64,000 nucleotides of DNA from Azoarcus sp. CIB (GCF_001190925.1 NZ_CP011072.1:4154001-4218000), one strand, 5' to 3'; shown: positions 39,634 to 50,082, counted from the first letter of the stretch. The notes: generated by a model not told the origin, from the letters alone. Program-made: numbers and translations.

Positions 39634-40404
39634 TCATGCCGCCATGCGCATCAGAATCACGGAAATATTGTCGCGCCCGCCCTGCGCGTTGGCCAGCGCC
39701 ACGAGACGGTCGGCGGCTTCTTCGGGACGAGTCGCCAGCGCTTCGACCGGCTGTAGCACCGCCGCGATCGCGCCGTCGTCGAGCATGTCGGTGAGCCCGT
39801 CGGAACACAACAGGAAGACGTCACCGGGCCGGGCGGAATGGGTTCCCGGCTCGGGCAGCACCCGTGACGCGACACCCAGGCCGCGGGTCAGCAGGCCGCG
39901 GAATTGCGAGTGCGCGACGTCCTCCGGCGCGAGGATGCCGGCGTCCAGCAGCTCCTGCAGCATCGTGTGGTCGCGCGTCAGCCGCTCCAGCAGACCGCCG
40001 CGCAGCCGGTACATGCGCGAATCGCCGACATGCACGGTCAGCACGCAATCGGCGAGAAACACCGCGACCACCAGCGTCGAGCCCATGCCGAAGAGATTGG
40101 GGTCGCGCCCCGCCTCGGCGCGGATGGCGGCATTGGCATCGTGCACAGCGGCCTCCAGCACCGCCGCGACGCGCACCGGCACACCGTCATCGGGGGCGAC
40201 CAGATCGCCATGCAGGCGCTGCACGGTTGTCTCCACGGCCATCCGCGATGCGACGTCGCCGCCGCGATAGCCGCCCATGCCGTCCGCCAGCACCGCCCAC
40301 CCGCGACGCTCGTCGACCGCGAGCGAATCCTCGTTGCGCTTGCGCACCCGCCCGACATCGCTGCGCGTGCACAACTCGAAGCGAAGCGGCGAAACGGCAG
40401 ACAT
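39634..40404 (-). CDS. PP2C-family serine/threonine protein phosphatase
   Basis: The 256-residue metal-dependent phosphatase is counted from the ATG at 40404 (MSAVSPLRF). Metal and phosphate motifs are complete: VRKRNEDSLAV (about 19-29), LADGMGGYRGGDVAS (about 38-52), TVHVGDSRMYRL, TRDHTM, LLCSDGLTDML and GGRDNISVI. Bacterial PP2Cs of this length usually reverse Hanks-type kinase phosphorylation, for example in type VI secretion or pilus control. It begins 25 bp after the ornithine-cyclodeaminase-like gene and precedes the FHA gene by 27 bp. Confidence 0.93.
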   Translation of the reverse strand: MSAVSPLRFELCTRSDVGRVRKRNEDSLAVDERRGWAVLADGMGGYRGGDVASRMAVETTVQRLHGDLVAPDDGVPVRVAAVLEAAVHDANAAIRAEAGRDPNLFGMGSTLVVAVFLADCVLTVHVGDSRMYRLRGGLLERLTRDHTMLQELLDAGILAPEDVAHSQFRGLLTRGLGVASRVLPEPGTHSARPGDVFLLCSDGLTDMLDDGAIAAVLQPVEALATRPEEAADRLVALANAQGGRDNISVILMRMAA

Positions 40405-40429
40405 GACCCGTCGGCTCCCCGGCCCGCCC

Positions 40430-41383
40430 TCAGTACGGCAACTCGCAGCCGAGGCCGCGTTCTCGCGCGAGGGCGACGACACGCGCCGCGACCGCGATGT
40501 CCTGGATCGCCATGCCCTGCGACTCGAACAACGTGATCTGCCCGGGCGAAGTGCGCCCGGGCCGCACGCCCGCGATCACTTCGCCCAGTTCCACCCAGCG
40601 CCCCGGCTGCGTGCGCCCCTTCTCCAGCAGCGGCATCAGGTCGCCCGCCTCGCGCACGGCGATTTCGCGCGAATCGACGCAGATGACTGCCGCGCGCTGC
40701 ACCGCCGCTTCGGACAGTTCCTGACGGGCCAGGCTGTTGGATCCCGCCGCGGTGATGTGCGTACCCTCCTCGAGCCAGTTCGCATCGAAGAGCGGCTTGG
40801 GCGAGGTCGTGATCGTCACGACCACGTCCGAACCGCGCACGGTGTCCTCGGCGCTGGCCGCCGGCACCACCTCGCGCCCGGTCTCGCGGCTCATCTGCGC
40901 GCAGAAAGTCGCCAGCCGCTCCGGGTTGCGCGCAAACACCTTGACGCGCTCGATCGGCCGCACGGCGCACAACGCAAGCACTTGCCCCTGCGCCTGCCAG
41001 CCCGACCCGAACACGCCGGCCACGCGCGCATCGGGCCGCGCCAGCCACCTCGTCGCCACGCCGCCGGCCGCGCCGGTCCGCATCATGCCGAGGCGGTCCG
41101 CTTCCAGCACCGCGACCGGATCGCCGCTGGTCGCATCGAACAGATGAACCCAGAAGCGGTTGCGCCCGCCCGCAGACGTGTAAACCTTGAGACCGCTGAG
41201 ATTCAGCTCCGGCACGCCGCCCTGCAGCAGATGCGTCATCGACGCCGGCAGGCGCACGCGCTGGCGCGGGAAGTCCACCGTTTCGCCGCGCCCGTGGGCC
41301 GCCATGACCTGCTCCACGGCATCCAGCACCAGCGGCATGTCCAGCAGGCTGCCGACCTCTTCTTCATTCAGGTAGATCGTCAT
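40430..41383 (-). CDS. Ornithine cyclodeaminase / mu-crystallin family protein
   Basis: The 317-residue NAD(P)-binding protein has the family start MTIYLNEEEVGSLLDMP, and a substrate segment with LNLSGLKVYTSAGG near residue 60. The dinucleotide-binding motif reads VFGSGWQAQGQ in place of GTGxQA, and SDVVVTITTS and GTHITAAGSNSLARQEL follow. Family members include ornithine cyclodeaminase, ketimine reductase and several imine dehydrogenases, so the exact reaction is open. It is the first gene of a same-strand run with the PP2C gene. Confidence 0.88.
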   Translation of the reverse strand: MTIYLNEEEVGSLLDMPLVLDAVEQVMAAHGRGETVDFPRQRVRLPASMTHLLQGGVPELNLSGLKVYTSAGGRNRFWVHLFDATSGDPVAVLEADRLGMMRTGAAGGVATRWLARPDARVAGVFGSGWQAQGQVLALCAVRPIERVKVFARNPERLATFCAQMSRETGREVVPAASAEDTVRGSDVVVTITTSPKPLFDANWLEEGTHITAAGSNSLARQELSEAAVQRAAVICVDSREIAVREAGDLMPLLEKGRTQPGRWVELGEVIAGVRPGRTSPGQITLFESQGMAIQDIAVAARVVALARERGLGCELPY

Positions 41384-41458
41384 TTGCGCGAAGTCGTCCT
41401 TTCACGATGGGGGAGCCGCACGCGGCCGATAGGTCAGTCTACTCCAGCTTGGCAGCGA

Positions 41459-41492
41459 CGAAAAAAAGCCCGCCGGAACGGGCGGGCTTTTC
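41459..41492 (-). terminator. Rho-independent terminator of the TRAP operon
   Basis: On the minus strand the perfect stem GCCCGCC-CGTTCC-GGCGGGC is followed by seven T residues, 17 bp after the dctM stop. On the plus strand it ends with four T residues, so it could also act the other way. Confidence 0.9.
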
Positions 41493-41508
41493 CGTCGGGC
41501 ACCGGGCA

Positions 41509-42792
41509 CTACATCATGCCGAGCGCCCTCGGCAGCGCCAGCGAGATCCACGGCACGTAGGTAACGATGACGAGGAAGATCAGCATCGACACCAGCCACG
41601 GCCAAACGGCGACCGTCAGCTCGGTGATGCCCATCTTGGTGATGCCCGAGGCGACGTAGAGGTTGAGGCCCACCGGCGGGTGGCACATGCCGACTTCCAT
41701 GTTCACCACCATGATGATACCGAAGTGCACCGGGTCAATGCCGAGCTTGATCGCGATCGGGAACAGGATCGGCGCCAGGATCAGCACGATCGACGACGGC
41801 TCCATGAAGTTGCCCGCGATCAGCATCAAGATGTTGGCCATGATCAGGAAGCCGATCACGCCCACGCCGGTGCCGATCATGAAGTCCGCCATCTCCTGCG
41901 GGATGTTCTCGTGCGTCAGCAGGAAGGAGAACAGCACCGCGTTGGTGATGATGTAGAGCAGCATTGCGCTCATGTTCGCGGAGTTCAAGAGCACCCTGGG
42001 CACGTCCGACATGCGCAGGTCCTTGTACACGAACACCGCGACGAAGAACGCATACACCGCGCTCATCGCGGCCGCTTCGGTCGGCGTGAAGATGCCGGTA
42101 TAGATACCGCCCATCACCACGACGATCAGGAACAGGCCCCACGCGGACTCCTTGAACGCCTTCAGCCGCTCGATCCAGCTCGCCTTCGGCTGACGCGGGT
42201 AGTCGAACTTGCGCGCGCGGTACCAGGTGGTGAAGCCGAGGAACAGGGCCAGCATCAGGCCCGGCACGACGCCCGCCATGAACAGCGCACCCACCGAAGT
42301 GTTGGTCGACACCGAGTACATGACCATCACGATCGACGGCGGGATCAGGATGCCGAGCGCACCGGAGGTGGTGATGACGCCGGCGCCGAACTTGTTCGGG
42401 AAGCCCTGCTTCACCATCGCCGGCAGCAGGATCGCGCCGATCGCGACCACCGTCGCGGGGCTGGATCCCGACACCGCAGCGAACAGCGCGCAGGCCATCA
42501 CGCCGCCGAGACCGAGGCCGCCATACCAGTGCCCGACCATCGAGGTGGCGAAGTTGATCATCCGCCGCGCCACCCCACCGTGGGTGAGGAAGTTACCGGC
42601 GAGGATGAAGAACGGGATCGCCATGATCTCGAACTTCTCGATGCCGGTGAACAGCTTCAGCGCGACCGACTCGATCGGCACCTGGGTCATCGTGAACAGG
42701 AAGGTCAGGACCGTCAGACCCAGCGAGATCGAGATCGGCATGCCGGTGAGCATCAGCACCAGCAGGATGACGAAGATGATTGCGGCGCTCAT
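41509..42792 (-). CDS. dctM: TRAP transporter large permease subunit DctM
   Basis: The 427-residue inner-membrane protein has about 12-13 hydrophobic helices. The family pattern is clear: LTGMPISISLGL near the start, AIPFFILAGNFLTHGG, GLGLGGVMACALFAAVSGSSPATVVAIGAI, and the late GICHPPVG-like segment MCHPPVGLNLYVASGIT. It forms the transport channel and uses a sodium gradient to import organic acids bound by DctP. The start overlaps the dctQ stop (ATGA). A strong terminator follows the stop. Confidence 0.95.
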   Translation of the reverse strand: MSAAIIFVILLVLMLTGMPISISLGLTVLTFLFTMTQVPIESVALKLFTGIEKFEIMAIPFFILAGNFLTHGGVARRMINFATSMVGHWYGGLGLGGVMACALFAAVSGSSPATVVAIGAILLPAMVKQGFPNKFGAGVITTSGALGILIPPSIVMVMYSVSTNTSVGALFMAGVVPGLMLALFLGFTTWYRARKFDYPRQPKASWIERLKAFKESAWGLFLIVVVMGGIYTGIFTPTEAAAMSAVYAFFVAVFVYKDLRMSDVPRVLLNSANMSAMLLYIITNAVLFSFLLTHENIPQEMADFMIGTGVGVIGFLIMANILMLIAGNFMEPSSIVLILAPILFPIAIKLGIDPVHFGIIMVVNMEVGMCHPPVGLNLYVASGITKMGITELTVAVWPWLVSMLIFLVIVTYVPWISLALPRALGMM

Positions 42793-43493
42793 TGCTTGCC
42801 TCCCTGGCCGTTCGTACGGTCCTCGCCCATCTGCTTGTGCTTGAGGTCGTGCGGATGCAGGTTGTCGCCCATGTCGTAGGGGTTCACATCCACCGGCAGG
42901 TGTTCCTCGTCGATGCCGTCCACATGGCCGTGGTCATGGTGCGGCAGTTCGCCAGTGCGGAGGAAGGACACCATCACCTGCAGGAAGCGGAAGCACATCA
43001 GGTAGGAGCCGAGCGGAATCGCCGAATACACGATCCAGGTCGGCCATTCGAGGTCGGGCGTCGTCGGGCCTTCATACAGGTCGCCGACATCCATGCCGAA
43101 CCAGGTCAGGAACTGGTAATGCGCGCCGTTCTCGAGCACGAAGGTCAGGCCCAGCGTACCGACGATGCCGGTGAACAGCGCCCCGGCACCGAGGCCGATG
43201 ACGACGAACTTGGCACGATTGGCGTCCGACAGGCGGTTGATGAGCACATCGACGCCGACGTGGATGCCGGTGCGCACGCCGTACGCGGCACCGAACTTCG
43301 CCATCCACACGAACATGATGATGGTGAGCTCCTGCGCCCAGCCGAAATGCAGGGACAGCAGCCAGTCCTGCACGCCCGGAATGGACAGGCCGGAGCCGTA
43401 GCGATGGACAACGGACACGAAGATGATGAGCGTGGCCGCGCCCATGAGGAAGGTGATGAGCCACTCCTCGATGTGATCGAGCACTTTAAGCAT
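42789..43493 (-). CDS. dctQ: TRAP transporter small permease subunit DctQ with histidine-rich tail
   Basis: The 234-residue protein is counted from the ATG at 43493 (MLKVLDHIEEW). It has four membrane helices typical of DctQ. After the last helix a hydrophilic C-terminal tail of about 55 residues is unusual: it contains PHHDHGHVDG, LPVDVNP and LHPHDLKHK, with at least seven histidines and many acidic residues. This tail is absent in short DctQ proteins and may bind a metal or partner. The gene lies between dctP and dctM. Confidence 0.93.
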   Translation of the reverse strand: MLKVLDHIEEWLITFLMGAATLIIFVSVVHRYGSGLSIPGVQDWLLSLHFGWAQELTIIMFVWMAKFGAAYGVRTGIHVGVDVLINRLSDANRAKFVVIGLGAGALFTGIVGTLGLTFVLENGAHYQFLTWFGMDVGDLYEGPTTPDLEWPTWIVYSAIPLGSYLMCFRFLQVMVSFLRTGELPHHDHGHVDGIDEEHLPVDVNPYDMGDNLHPHDLKHKQMGEDRTNGQGGKQ

Positions 43494-43587
43494 GGGGGTC
43501 TCCCGTCGCACGGCAAGCCCCCGCCACGCATGCGCGCAGCGGGGTCCCTGCCGGATCAGTTGGCGGTCGTTACGTTACGACGGTGAG

Positions 43588-44592
43588 TTACAGCTTCGAC
43601 GGGTCGAACCCCGTGTCCTTGTAGATGGACTGGATGGTCTCGGCGCCAATGCGCGATTCCATCTTCTTGTGCACCGGCACGAGCGCCTTCTTGAACGCCA
43701 TCTTCTCGGCGTCGGTCGGCTTGTAGATCGCGGTCTTACCCGACGCGCGCACTGCCTCGAGGGCCTTGTCGTTCTCCTCGCGCGCGATCTTGTTCGCGAA
43801 CTCGGTCGACTCCTTCATCGCCTGCTCAAGCTGGCCACGCAGCTCGGCCGGCAGGCCGTCCCAGAACTTCTTGTTGGTGATCACCGCATAACCCAGGTAA
43901 CCGTGGTCGGTCAGGATCATGTGCTTCTGCACCTCATGCATCTTCTGCGTGTAGAGGTTCGAATGCGGATTCTCGGTGCCATCCACGACACCCGTCTGCA
44001 GCGCCTGGTACACCTCGGAGAAGGCCATCACCTGCGGGATCGCGCCCAGCGTGCGCATCTGCTCCTCGAGCACCTTGGACGACTGCACGCGCAGCTTCTT
44101 GCCCTTCACGTCCTCGGGCGCCTTGATCGGCGTGTTCGCCGACAGCGACTTGAAGCCGTTGTCCCAGAACGCCAGGCCCTTGATGCCGCGCCCTTCGAGC
44201 TTGCCGAGGAGCTGCTTGCCGACCGGGCCCATCGTCACCTTGTGCAGATCGTCGTAGCCGTCAAAGATGTACGGCAGATCGAAGACCTCGAACTCCTTCA
44301 CGCCCAGCGGGCCGAACTTCGCCAGCGAGGGAGCGAGCATCTGCACGGCGCCCAGCTGCAGCGCCTCCATTTCTTCCTTGTCCTTGTACAGCGTGCTGTT
44401 CGGGTAGACTTCGACCTTGACGGCACCCTTGGTGTACTTCTCTGCGAGTTCCTTGAACTTGTCTGCAGCCTTGCCCTTGGGCGTATCGTTGGCAACGACG
44501 TGGCTGAACTTGATGACTACGGGATCGGCGGCGACCGCGGCAGCGGAAAGCCCCATGGCGACAAGACCGATGAAAAGGGCGCGGATCTTCAT
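43588..44592 (-). CDS. dctP: TRAP transporter periplasmic substrate-binding protein DctP
   Basis: The 334-residue protein is counted from the ATG at 44592 (MKIRALFIG), preceded by GGAGGAG. A signal peptide is cut after AAVAA near residue 22. The mature part begins DPVVIKFSHVVANDTPKG, typical of DctP. The ligand-pinning arginine lies in KLRVQSSKVLEEQ, and VDGTENPHSNLY is the conserved specificity segment. Likely substrates are C4-dicarboxylates or other carboxylic acids such as aromatic acids. Expression is probably controlled by the divergent kinase/regulator pair. Confidence 0.95.
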   Translation of the reverse strand: MKIRALFIGLVAMGLSAAAVAADPVVIKFSHVVANDTPKGKAADKFKELAEKYTKGAVKVEVYPNSTLYKDKEEMEALQLGAVQMLAPSLAKFGPLGVKEFEVFDLPYIFDGYDDLHKVTMGPVGKQLLGKLEGRGIKGLAFWDNGFKSLSANTPIKAPEDVKGKKLRVQSSKVLEEQMRTLGAIPQVMAFSEVYQALQTGVVDGTENPHSNLYTQKMHEVQKHMILTDHGYLGYAVITNKKFWDGLPAELRGQLEQAMKESTEFANKIAREENDKALEAVRASGKTAIYKPTDAEKMAFKKALVPVHKKMESRIGAETIQSIYKDTGFDPSKL

Positions 44593-44750
44593 TTCCCTAT
44601 CTCCTCCAAATTGCATAGTTATTTACCTGACCCATGTCCGGGCGGGTGCCGTGCAGCAACCAAAAGCGCCGGACACTTTCATCAGTCTATGAAGGCACGC
44701 GCATCTATTACATTGTGGACATCCACAACACCGGACACGGACGTGTGCAC
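44593..44750. promoter_or_regulatory. Divergent promoter region of dctPQM and the sensor kinase
   Basis: The gap of 158 bp contains a perfect palindrome, TTGTGGA-CA-TCCACAA, at 44713-44728. It is likely a binding site for the FixJ-type regulator or another factor. A second, separated inverted repeat, GTCCGG...CCGGAC, spans about 44637-44677. No clear sigma-54 or sigma-70 promoter stands out. Confidence 0.5.
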
Positions 44751-46721
44751 ATGACCCCTCGCCAGACGATCGCCCTGTCCGCCCGGCAGCGCTGGCTCAC
44801 CGCGGTGCCCTACCTGACGGTGCTGCTGTTCCTCGCGGTGATCGCCGCGCTGGTGTGGTTCACGCGCAGCTACGACGAGGAAGAGCAGCGCGCCACCCTC
44901 ATCAGCGACGTGCTGTGGATGGAGCAGAACCTGCAGTTCAAGCTCGAGCGCAACGCGTCGCAACTTGCGCAGATCGGCCAGGAGATCCTTGCTGCCGATC
45001 GCCACCAGCCGCAGGCCTCGGCCGCGCTGCGCCAGCTCGTGCGCTCGGAAAACGGCCTCGTGCGCGTGATGTGGCTCGACGCCGCGGGCCGTCTGCAGGG
45101 TGCCCTGCCGCCCATCGGCGAAGGAGAAATGCTCGGGGAATTGCTGGGCGAACAGTCGGCTTCCAGTTTCCGGCTCGCCCAGGCGCTGGAAAGGCGGGTC
45201 TACGGCCAAGCCTATGCGGCTGCGGGCAACCGCCAGCAGTTCGAGGTCCATGTCCCGATCTATACCGAGGACGGCTTCGCCGGCGCAATGGTGGGGGTCT
45301 ATTCGCTGCACGACCTCGTCACCCAAGAACTGCCATGGTGGTTCGCCGAGCGCTACCGCGTGAGCGTGCTCGACAGCGACGGACGCGAGCTCGTCTCGAA
45401 ATCCAAGGTTGCGCCGCTATCCGACCGCCAGAGCTACTCGATGGCCTTCGATCCCCCGGGCGGCGGCCTCACGCTGCAGGTCACCGCCTACCAGGGCGAA
45501 ACGCGCTGGGTCCAGGTCCTGCTGATCGGCTCCATCCTGCTGCTCGGCGGCATCCTGATCTGGAGCGTGCTGCAACTGCGCCACGAACTGCAACGCCGCC
45601 ACCGGGCCGAACAGGCCCTGCGCAGCGAATCCCTGTTCCGGCGGGCGATGGAAGACTCGATGCTCACCGGTCTGCGCGCACGCGACCTCGACGGACGCAT
45701 CACCTACGTCAACCCCGCCTTCTGCAGGATGGTCGGCTACAGTGCGGAAGAACTCATCGGCCGCACCCCGCCCATGCCGTACTGGGACCCCGAGTTCCTG
45801 CAGCAGACGCAGGAAATCCACGACCGCATCCTCGGCGGCGACGCGTCTCCCGAAGGCTTCGAACTCCGCCTGCGGCGCAAGAACGGCGAGCGCTTCGACG
45901 CGCTGATCTTCGAAGCCCCGCTGATCGACGCCGCCGGCCGGCACACCGGATGGATGGGTTCGATGCTCGACATCACCGCACAGAAGCGCGCCGAAGAACT
46001 CGCGCGCCAGCAGGAAGAGCGCCTGCAAGCCACCTCCCGCCTGATCACGATGGGCGAGATGGCCTCGACCCTCGCCCACGAACTCAACCAGCCGCTCGCC
46101 GCGATCGCCAGCTACAACACCGGCTGCCTCAACCGCCTCGAACAGCCCGACATCGACCGCAGCGAACTGAAGGACATCTTCGACCGCATCGGCCGGCAGG
46201 CGCGCCGTGCCGGCGACATCATCCGCCGTGTGCACGATTTCGTGCGCCGCTCCGAGCCCAAGCGCGAGCCGCTCGACATCAACCTGATGATCCGCGAGGC
46301 GATCGGCCTGATCGAAGCCGACTCGACCAAGCGCGGCATGCGTATCGAGACCGAACTCGAGGAATCGCTTCCCCCCGTCGCCGCCGACCCCGTGATGATC
46401 GAGCAGGTCATCGTGAATCTCGTGCGCAACGGCATGGACGCCATGCGCGACAATCCCCCCGCGCGGCGCACCGTGCGCGTCGGCACGCGGCGCGAGGGCG
46501 ACACGCTCGTCGTGCGCGTCGCCGACAACGGCACCGGCATCGATGCCGAAACCGGCCGCCGCCTGTTCGAACCCTTCTTCACGACCAAGGCCGAAGGCAT
46601 GGGCATGGGCCTCAACATCTGCCGCTCCATCGCCGAACTGCACCATGGCCGGCTCGGTTTCGAAACCAACCCAGACGGCGGTACCATCTTCACCCTGTCG
46701 CTACCCGTGGAAACCCCATGA
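44751..46721 (+). CDS. Membrane sensor histidine kinase with PAS domain (DctB-like)
   Basis: The 656-residue kinase starts at the ATG at 44751 (MTPRQTIAL). Membrane helices at about 15-36 and 254-276 enclose a periplasmic sensor domain of about 215 residues. A PAS domain follows (about 292-415, GLRARDLDGRITYVNPAFC). The phosphoacceptor motif STLAHELNQPLAAI has histidine near 443. ATPase motifs: NLVRNGMDAM, VADNGTGID and a GMGMGLNICR G2 box. The HELNQPL form is characteristic of kinases paired with FixJ-type regulators. The downstream regulator starts in an ATGA overlap. Together they likely sense the organic acid carried by DctPQM. Confidence 0.93.
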   Translation: MTPRQTIALSARQRWLTAVPYLTVLLFLAVIAALVWFTRSYDEEEQRATLISDVLWMEQNLQFKLERNASQLAQIGQEILAADRHQPQASAALRQLVRSENGLVRVMWLDAAGRLQGALPPIGEGEMLGELLGEQSASSFRLAQALERRVYGQAYAAAGNRQQFEVHVPIYTEDGFAGAMVGVYSLHDLVTQELPWWFAERYRVSVLDSDGRELVSKSKVAPLSDRQSYSMAFDPPGGGLTLQVTAYQGETRWVQVLLIGSILLLGGILIWSVLQLRHELQRRHRAEQALRSESLFRRAMEDSMLTGLRARDLDGRITYVNPAFCRMVGYSAEELIGRTPPMPYWDPEFLQQTQEIHDRILGGDASPEGFELRLRRKNGERFDALIFEAPLIDAAGRHTGWMGSMLDITAQKRAEELARQQEERLQATSRLITMGEMASTLAHELNQPLAAIASYNTGCLNRLEQPDIDRSELKDIFDRIGRQARRAGDIIRRVHDFVRRSEPKREPLDINLMIREAIGLIEADSTKRGMRIETELEESLPPVAADPVMIEQVIVNLVRNGMDAMRDNPPARRTVRVGTRREGDTLVVRVADNGTGIDAETGRRLFEPFFTTKAEGMGMGLNICRSIAELHHGRLGFETNPDGGTIFTLSLPVETP

Positions 46722-47335
46722 CCCAGCCCTGCGCCCACATCATCGACGACGACGAAGCGATCCGCGACGCCCTGCAGTGGCTGTTCAAGACGCGCGACGT
46801 CGCGTGCGCCACGTGGCCGAGCGCCGAGAGCTTCCTCGCGGCGCTGCAGCCCGGCTGGCGCGGCTGTGCCGTGCTCGACATCCGCATGGAAGGCATGAGC
46901 GGCCTGGAATGCTTCGACGTACTGCGCCAGCGCGGCAACCAGCTGCCGGTCATTTTCATCACCGGCCATGGCGACGTGCCGATGGCCGTGGCCGCGCTGA
47001 AGAAAGGCGCCTTCGACTTCATCGAAAAACCCTTCAACGACAGCGATCTCGTCGACATCGTCATGCGCGCGCTGGAAATCGACGCCAACAACCAGCGCGC
47101 CGAAGCCACGCGCGAAACCGTCGAGGCACGCCTCGCCCTGCTCACCGCGCGCGAGCAGGAAGTCATGGAACTGATCCTCGCCGGCAAGTTCAACAAGGTT
47201 ATCGCCGACGAGCTGTGCATCTCGATGCGCACCGTGGAAGCGCACCGCTCCAAGGTATTCGAGAAGATGGAAGTGCGCTCCGCCGTTGAGCTCGCGCAAC
47301 TTGTGAACCTGGTCCGCAACCGCGGCGGCCACTGA
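46718..47335 (+). CDS. FixJ/NarL-type response regulator
   Basis: The 205-residue protein has a receiver domain (about 5-120: HIIDDDEAI, phosphoacceptor in AVLDIRMEGMSG, FITGHGDVPMAV, FIEKPF) and a LuxR-type helix-turn-helix (about 138-200: LTAREQEVMELILAGKFNKVIADELCIS, RTVEAHRS). It is the partner of the preceding kinase (ATGA overlap) and probably activates the divergent dctPQM operon. The receiver is typical of FixJ, TodT and DctR proteins. Confidence 0.94.
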   Translation: MTQPCAHIIDDDEAIRDALQWLFKTRDVACATWPSAESFLAALQPGWRGCAVLDIRMEGMSGLECFDVLRQRGNQLPVIFITGHGDVPMAVAALKKGAFDFIEKPFNDSDLVDIVMRALEIDANNQRAEATRETVEARLALLTAREQEVMELILAGKFNKVIADELCISMRTVEAHRSKVFEKMEVRSAVELAQLVNLVRNRGGH

Positions 47336-47360
47336 ACCCTGCAACGGAACCCGCTTCAAC

Positions 47361-47780
47361 GTGCAGCCCCCCGATCACCTCTCCGGCCGCCACTCCGCCA
47401 CCGAGCGCATGCGCATCGACAAATGGCTATGGGCCGCGCGCTTCTTCAAGACCCGCTCGCTCGCCAACCAGGCCATCGAAGGCGGCCACGTCAGGCTCAA
47501 CGGCCAGGCGGTGAAGCCCGCGCGCGAACTGCGCGTCGGTGACAACCTCGACATCGTCGCCGGCGGTTCGCACTGGACCGTCATCGTGAGCGGCCTCAAC
47601 GAACAGCGCCGCCCCGCCGTCGAGGCGCAGCAGCTGTATGAGGAAACGCCCGAATGCGCTGCCCGCCGCGCGGCCGAAAAGGAAGAACGGCGCCTGGCCC
47701 CGGCGCCCGGCAGCGACCTGCGCGGTCGCCCGACCAAGAAGGCTCGCCGCCAGCTGCGCGGCTTCAACGAAGGCTTCTGA
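47361..47780 (+). CDS. S4-domain RNA-binding protein (Hsp15-like)
   Basis: The 139-residue protein is counted from a GTG at 47361; an in-frame ATG at 47409 (MRIDKWLWAARFFKTR) is an alternative and gives 123 residues. The S4 domain (about 17-80) is followed by TVIVSGLNEQRRPAVEAQQLYEETPE, as in E. coli Hsp15 (HslR), and a basic C-terminal tail (RGRPTKKARRQLRGF). Hsp15 rescues stalled 50S subunits carrying peptidyl-tRNA. It begins 25 bp after the response regulator stop and may be on the same transcript. Confidence 0.9.
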   Translation: MQPPDHLSGRHSATERMRIDKWLWAARFFKTRSLANQAIEGGHVRLNGQAVKPARELRVGDNLDIVAGGSHWTVIVSGLNEQRRPAVEAQQLYEETPECAARRAAEKEERRLAPAPGSDLRGRPTKKARRQLRGFNEGF

Positions 47781-49113
47781 ACGCGCAACGACGCCCGCAG
47801 CAGCCGGCCTTCAACGCCGCCACACCGGCACGACGCCCGGTTCGCCTGGTGCGCACAGGAACTCCGCCGCGACGCCGACCTCCCCGACCCACGCCGCCAC
47901 GCCGTCCACCCTCAGCACCGGCAGGCCGTCACGCAGCCACGCGGGAATGCCGGCCTCCTGGCACAGGTTCTTGAAACTGCGGCGCGGCCGGCCGACCCCT
48001 TCGCGCAAAGAGAGCCCTGCCCAGCGCCGCCCCAGCACCACTTCCCGCGCACGTTCGAGGGCCGCGCGGCTCAGCCCCTCGCCGACCGCCTCCACAAAAA
48101 CCACCCCGCCCGTCCCCCACGGCAATTCCGCCTCGCCGTACCAGACACTCACCTCGGGCGCCGGCATCCCGCCCTCCGGCTCCAGCCACAGCCGGCCGCG
48201 ATAGGCACAGCAGACGACCGCCCCCAGCGGCAGCCGCAACGCCCGCTCCGGCGCCGCCCGCAGCTGTCGTACCGCCTCGACGAGCCGCGCTCGCACGGGC
48301 GCCTCCAGCCCCATCGCGCGGATTCGCCAGCGCAGCAAGTTGCGCACACGCTCGTCGGACAGCAGCAACAGTTTCGCGCGCTCCAGCATCGCCCCGCCGC
48401 AAGCAGCCTCATCGAGCCGCGCCAGATCCCCGAGCAGTCCGTCCGCCTCGCGAAACTGCGCGCCCGCACGCGCCAGCACCGGCACCGCACCCGGAAAAGC
48501 GGCTTCCAGCACCGGCATCACGCGGTGACGCAGCAGGTTGCGCGTATAACGCTCGTCGGTGTTGCTCTCATCCTCGACCCACGTCAGCCCGTGGGCTCGC
48601 GCGTAGGCGACGATCTGCGCGCGCCGCAGGCCCAGCAGCGGCCGTAGCCGTCCCGGCGTTCCCGGATCCACGTCCGCCATCGCCCCCGCTCCGCGCACCC
48701 CGGCCCCCCGCAGCAGGCGGAACATCAGCGTCTCGGCCTGATCGTCCTGATGGTGCCCGAAGGCCAGCCAGTCGCACGGCACGCGGGCAAGCGCGGCGTG
48801 GCGGGCGGCACGGGCAGCAGCCTCCGGACCGGCCGGATCGTCACGCCGAACCTGCACTCGATAGGGATGGAATGCGACGCCGAGGCCGTCGCAGGACGTG
48901 CGGCAGGCCCCCAGCCACGCGTCGGCGTTGGGACTCAGGCTATGGTGGACGTGCGCAGCCGCGAGCGCGAAACCGCCGCGCCCGCGCAGGCGCGCCAGGA
49001 TGTGCAGCAGCACGGTCGAATCGACCCCGCCGCTCAGCGCCACGCATACGGTCTCGCCCGGCGCGACGCCAGCCGCCGCCAGCACGGCGGCGACAGCCCC
49101 TTCCGCGACCGGA

Positions 49114-50082
<969 letters not shown>

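Noticed and set aside
44593-44750. Sigma-54 promoter for dctPQM
   Set aside because: No TGGCAC-N5-TTGC-like -24/-12 element is present, and the regulator is FixJ-type, without an AAA+ domain.
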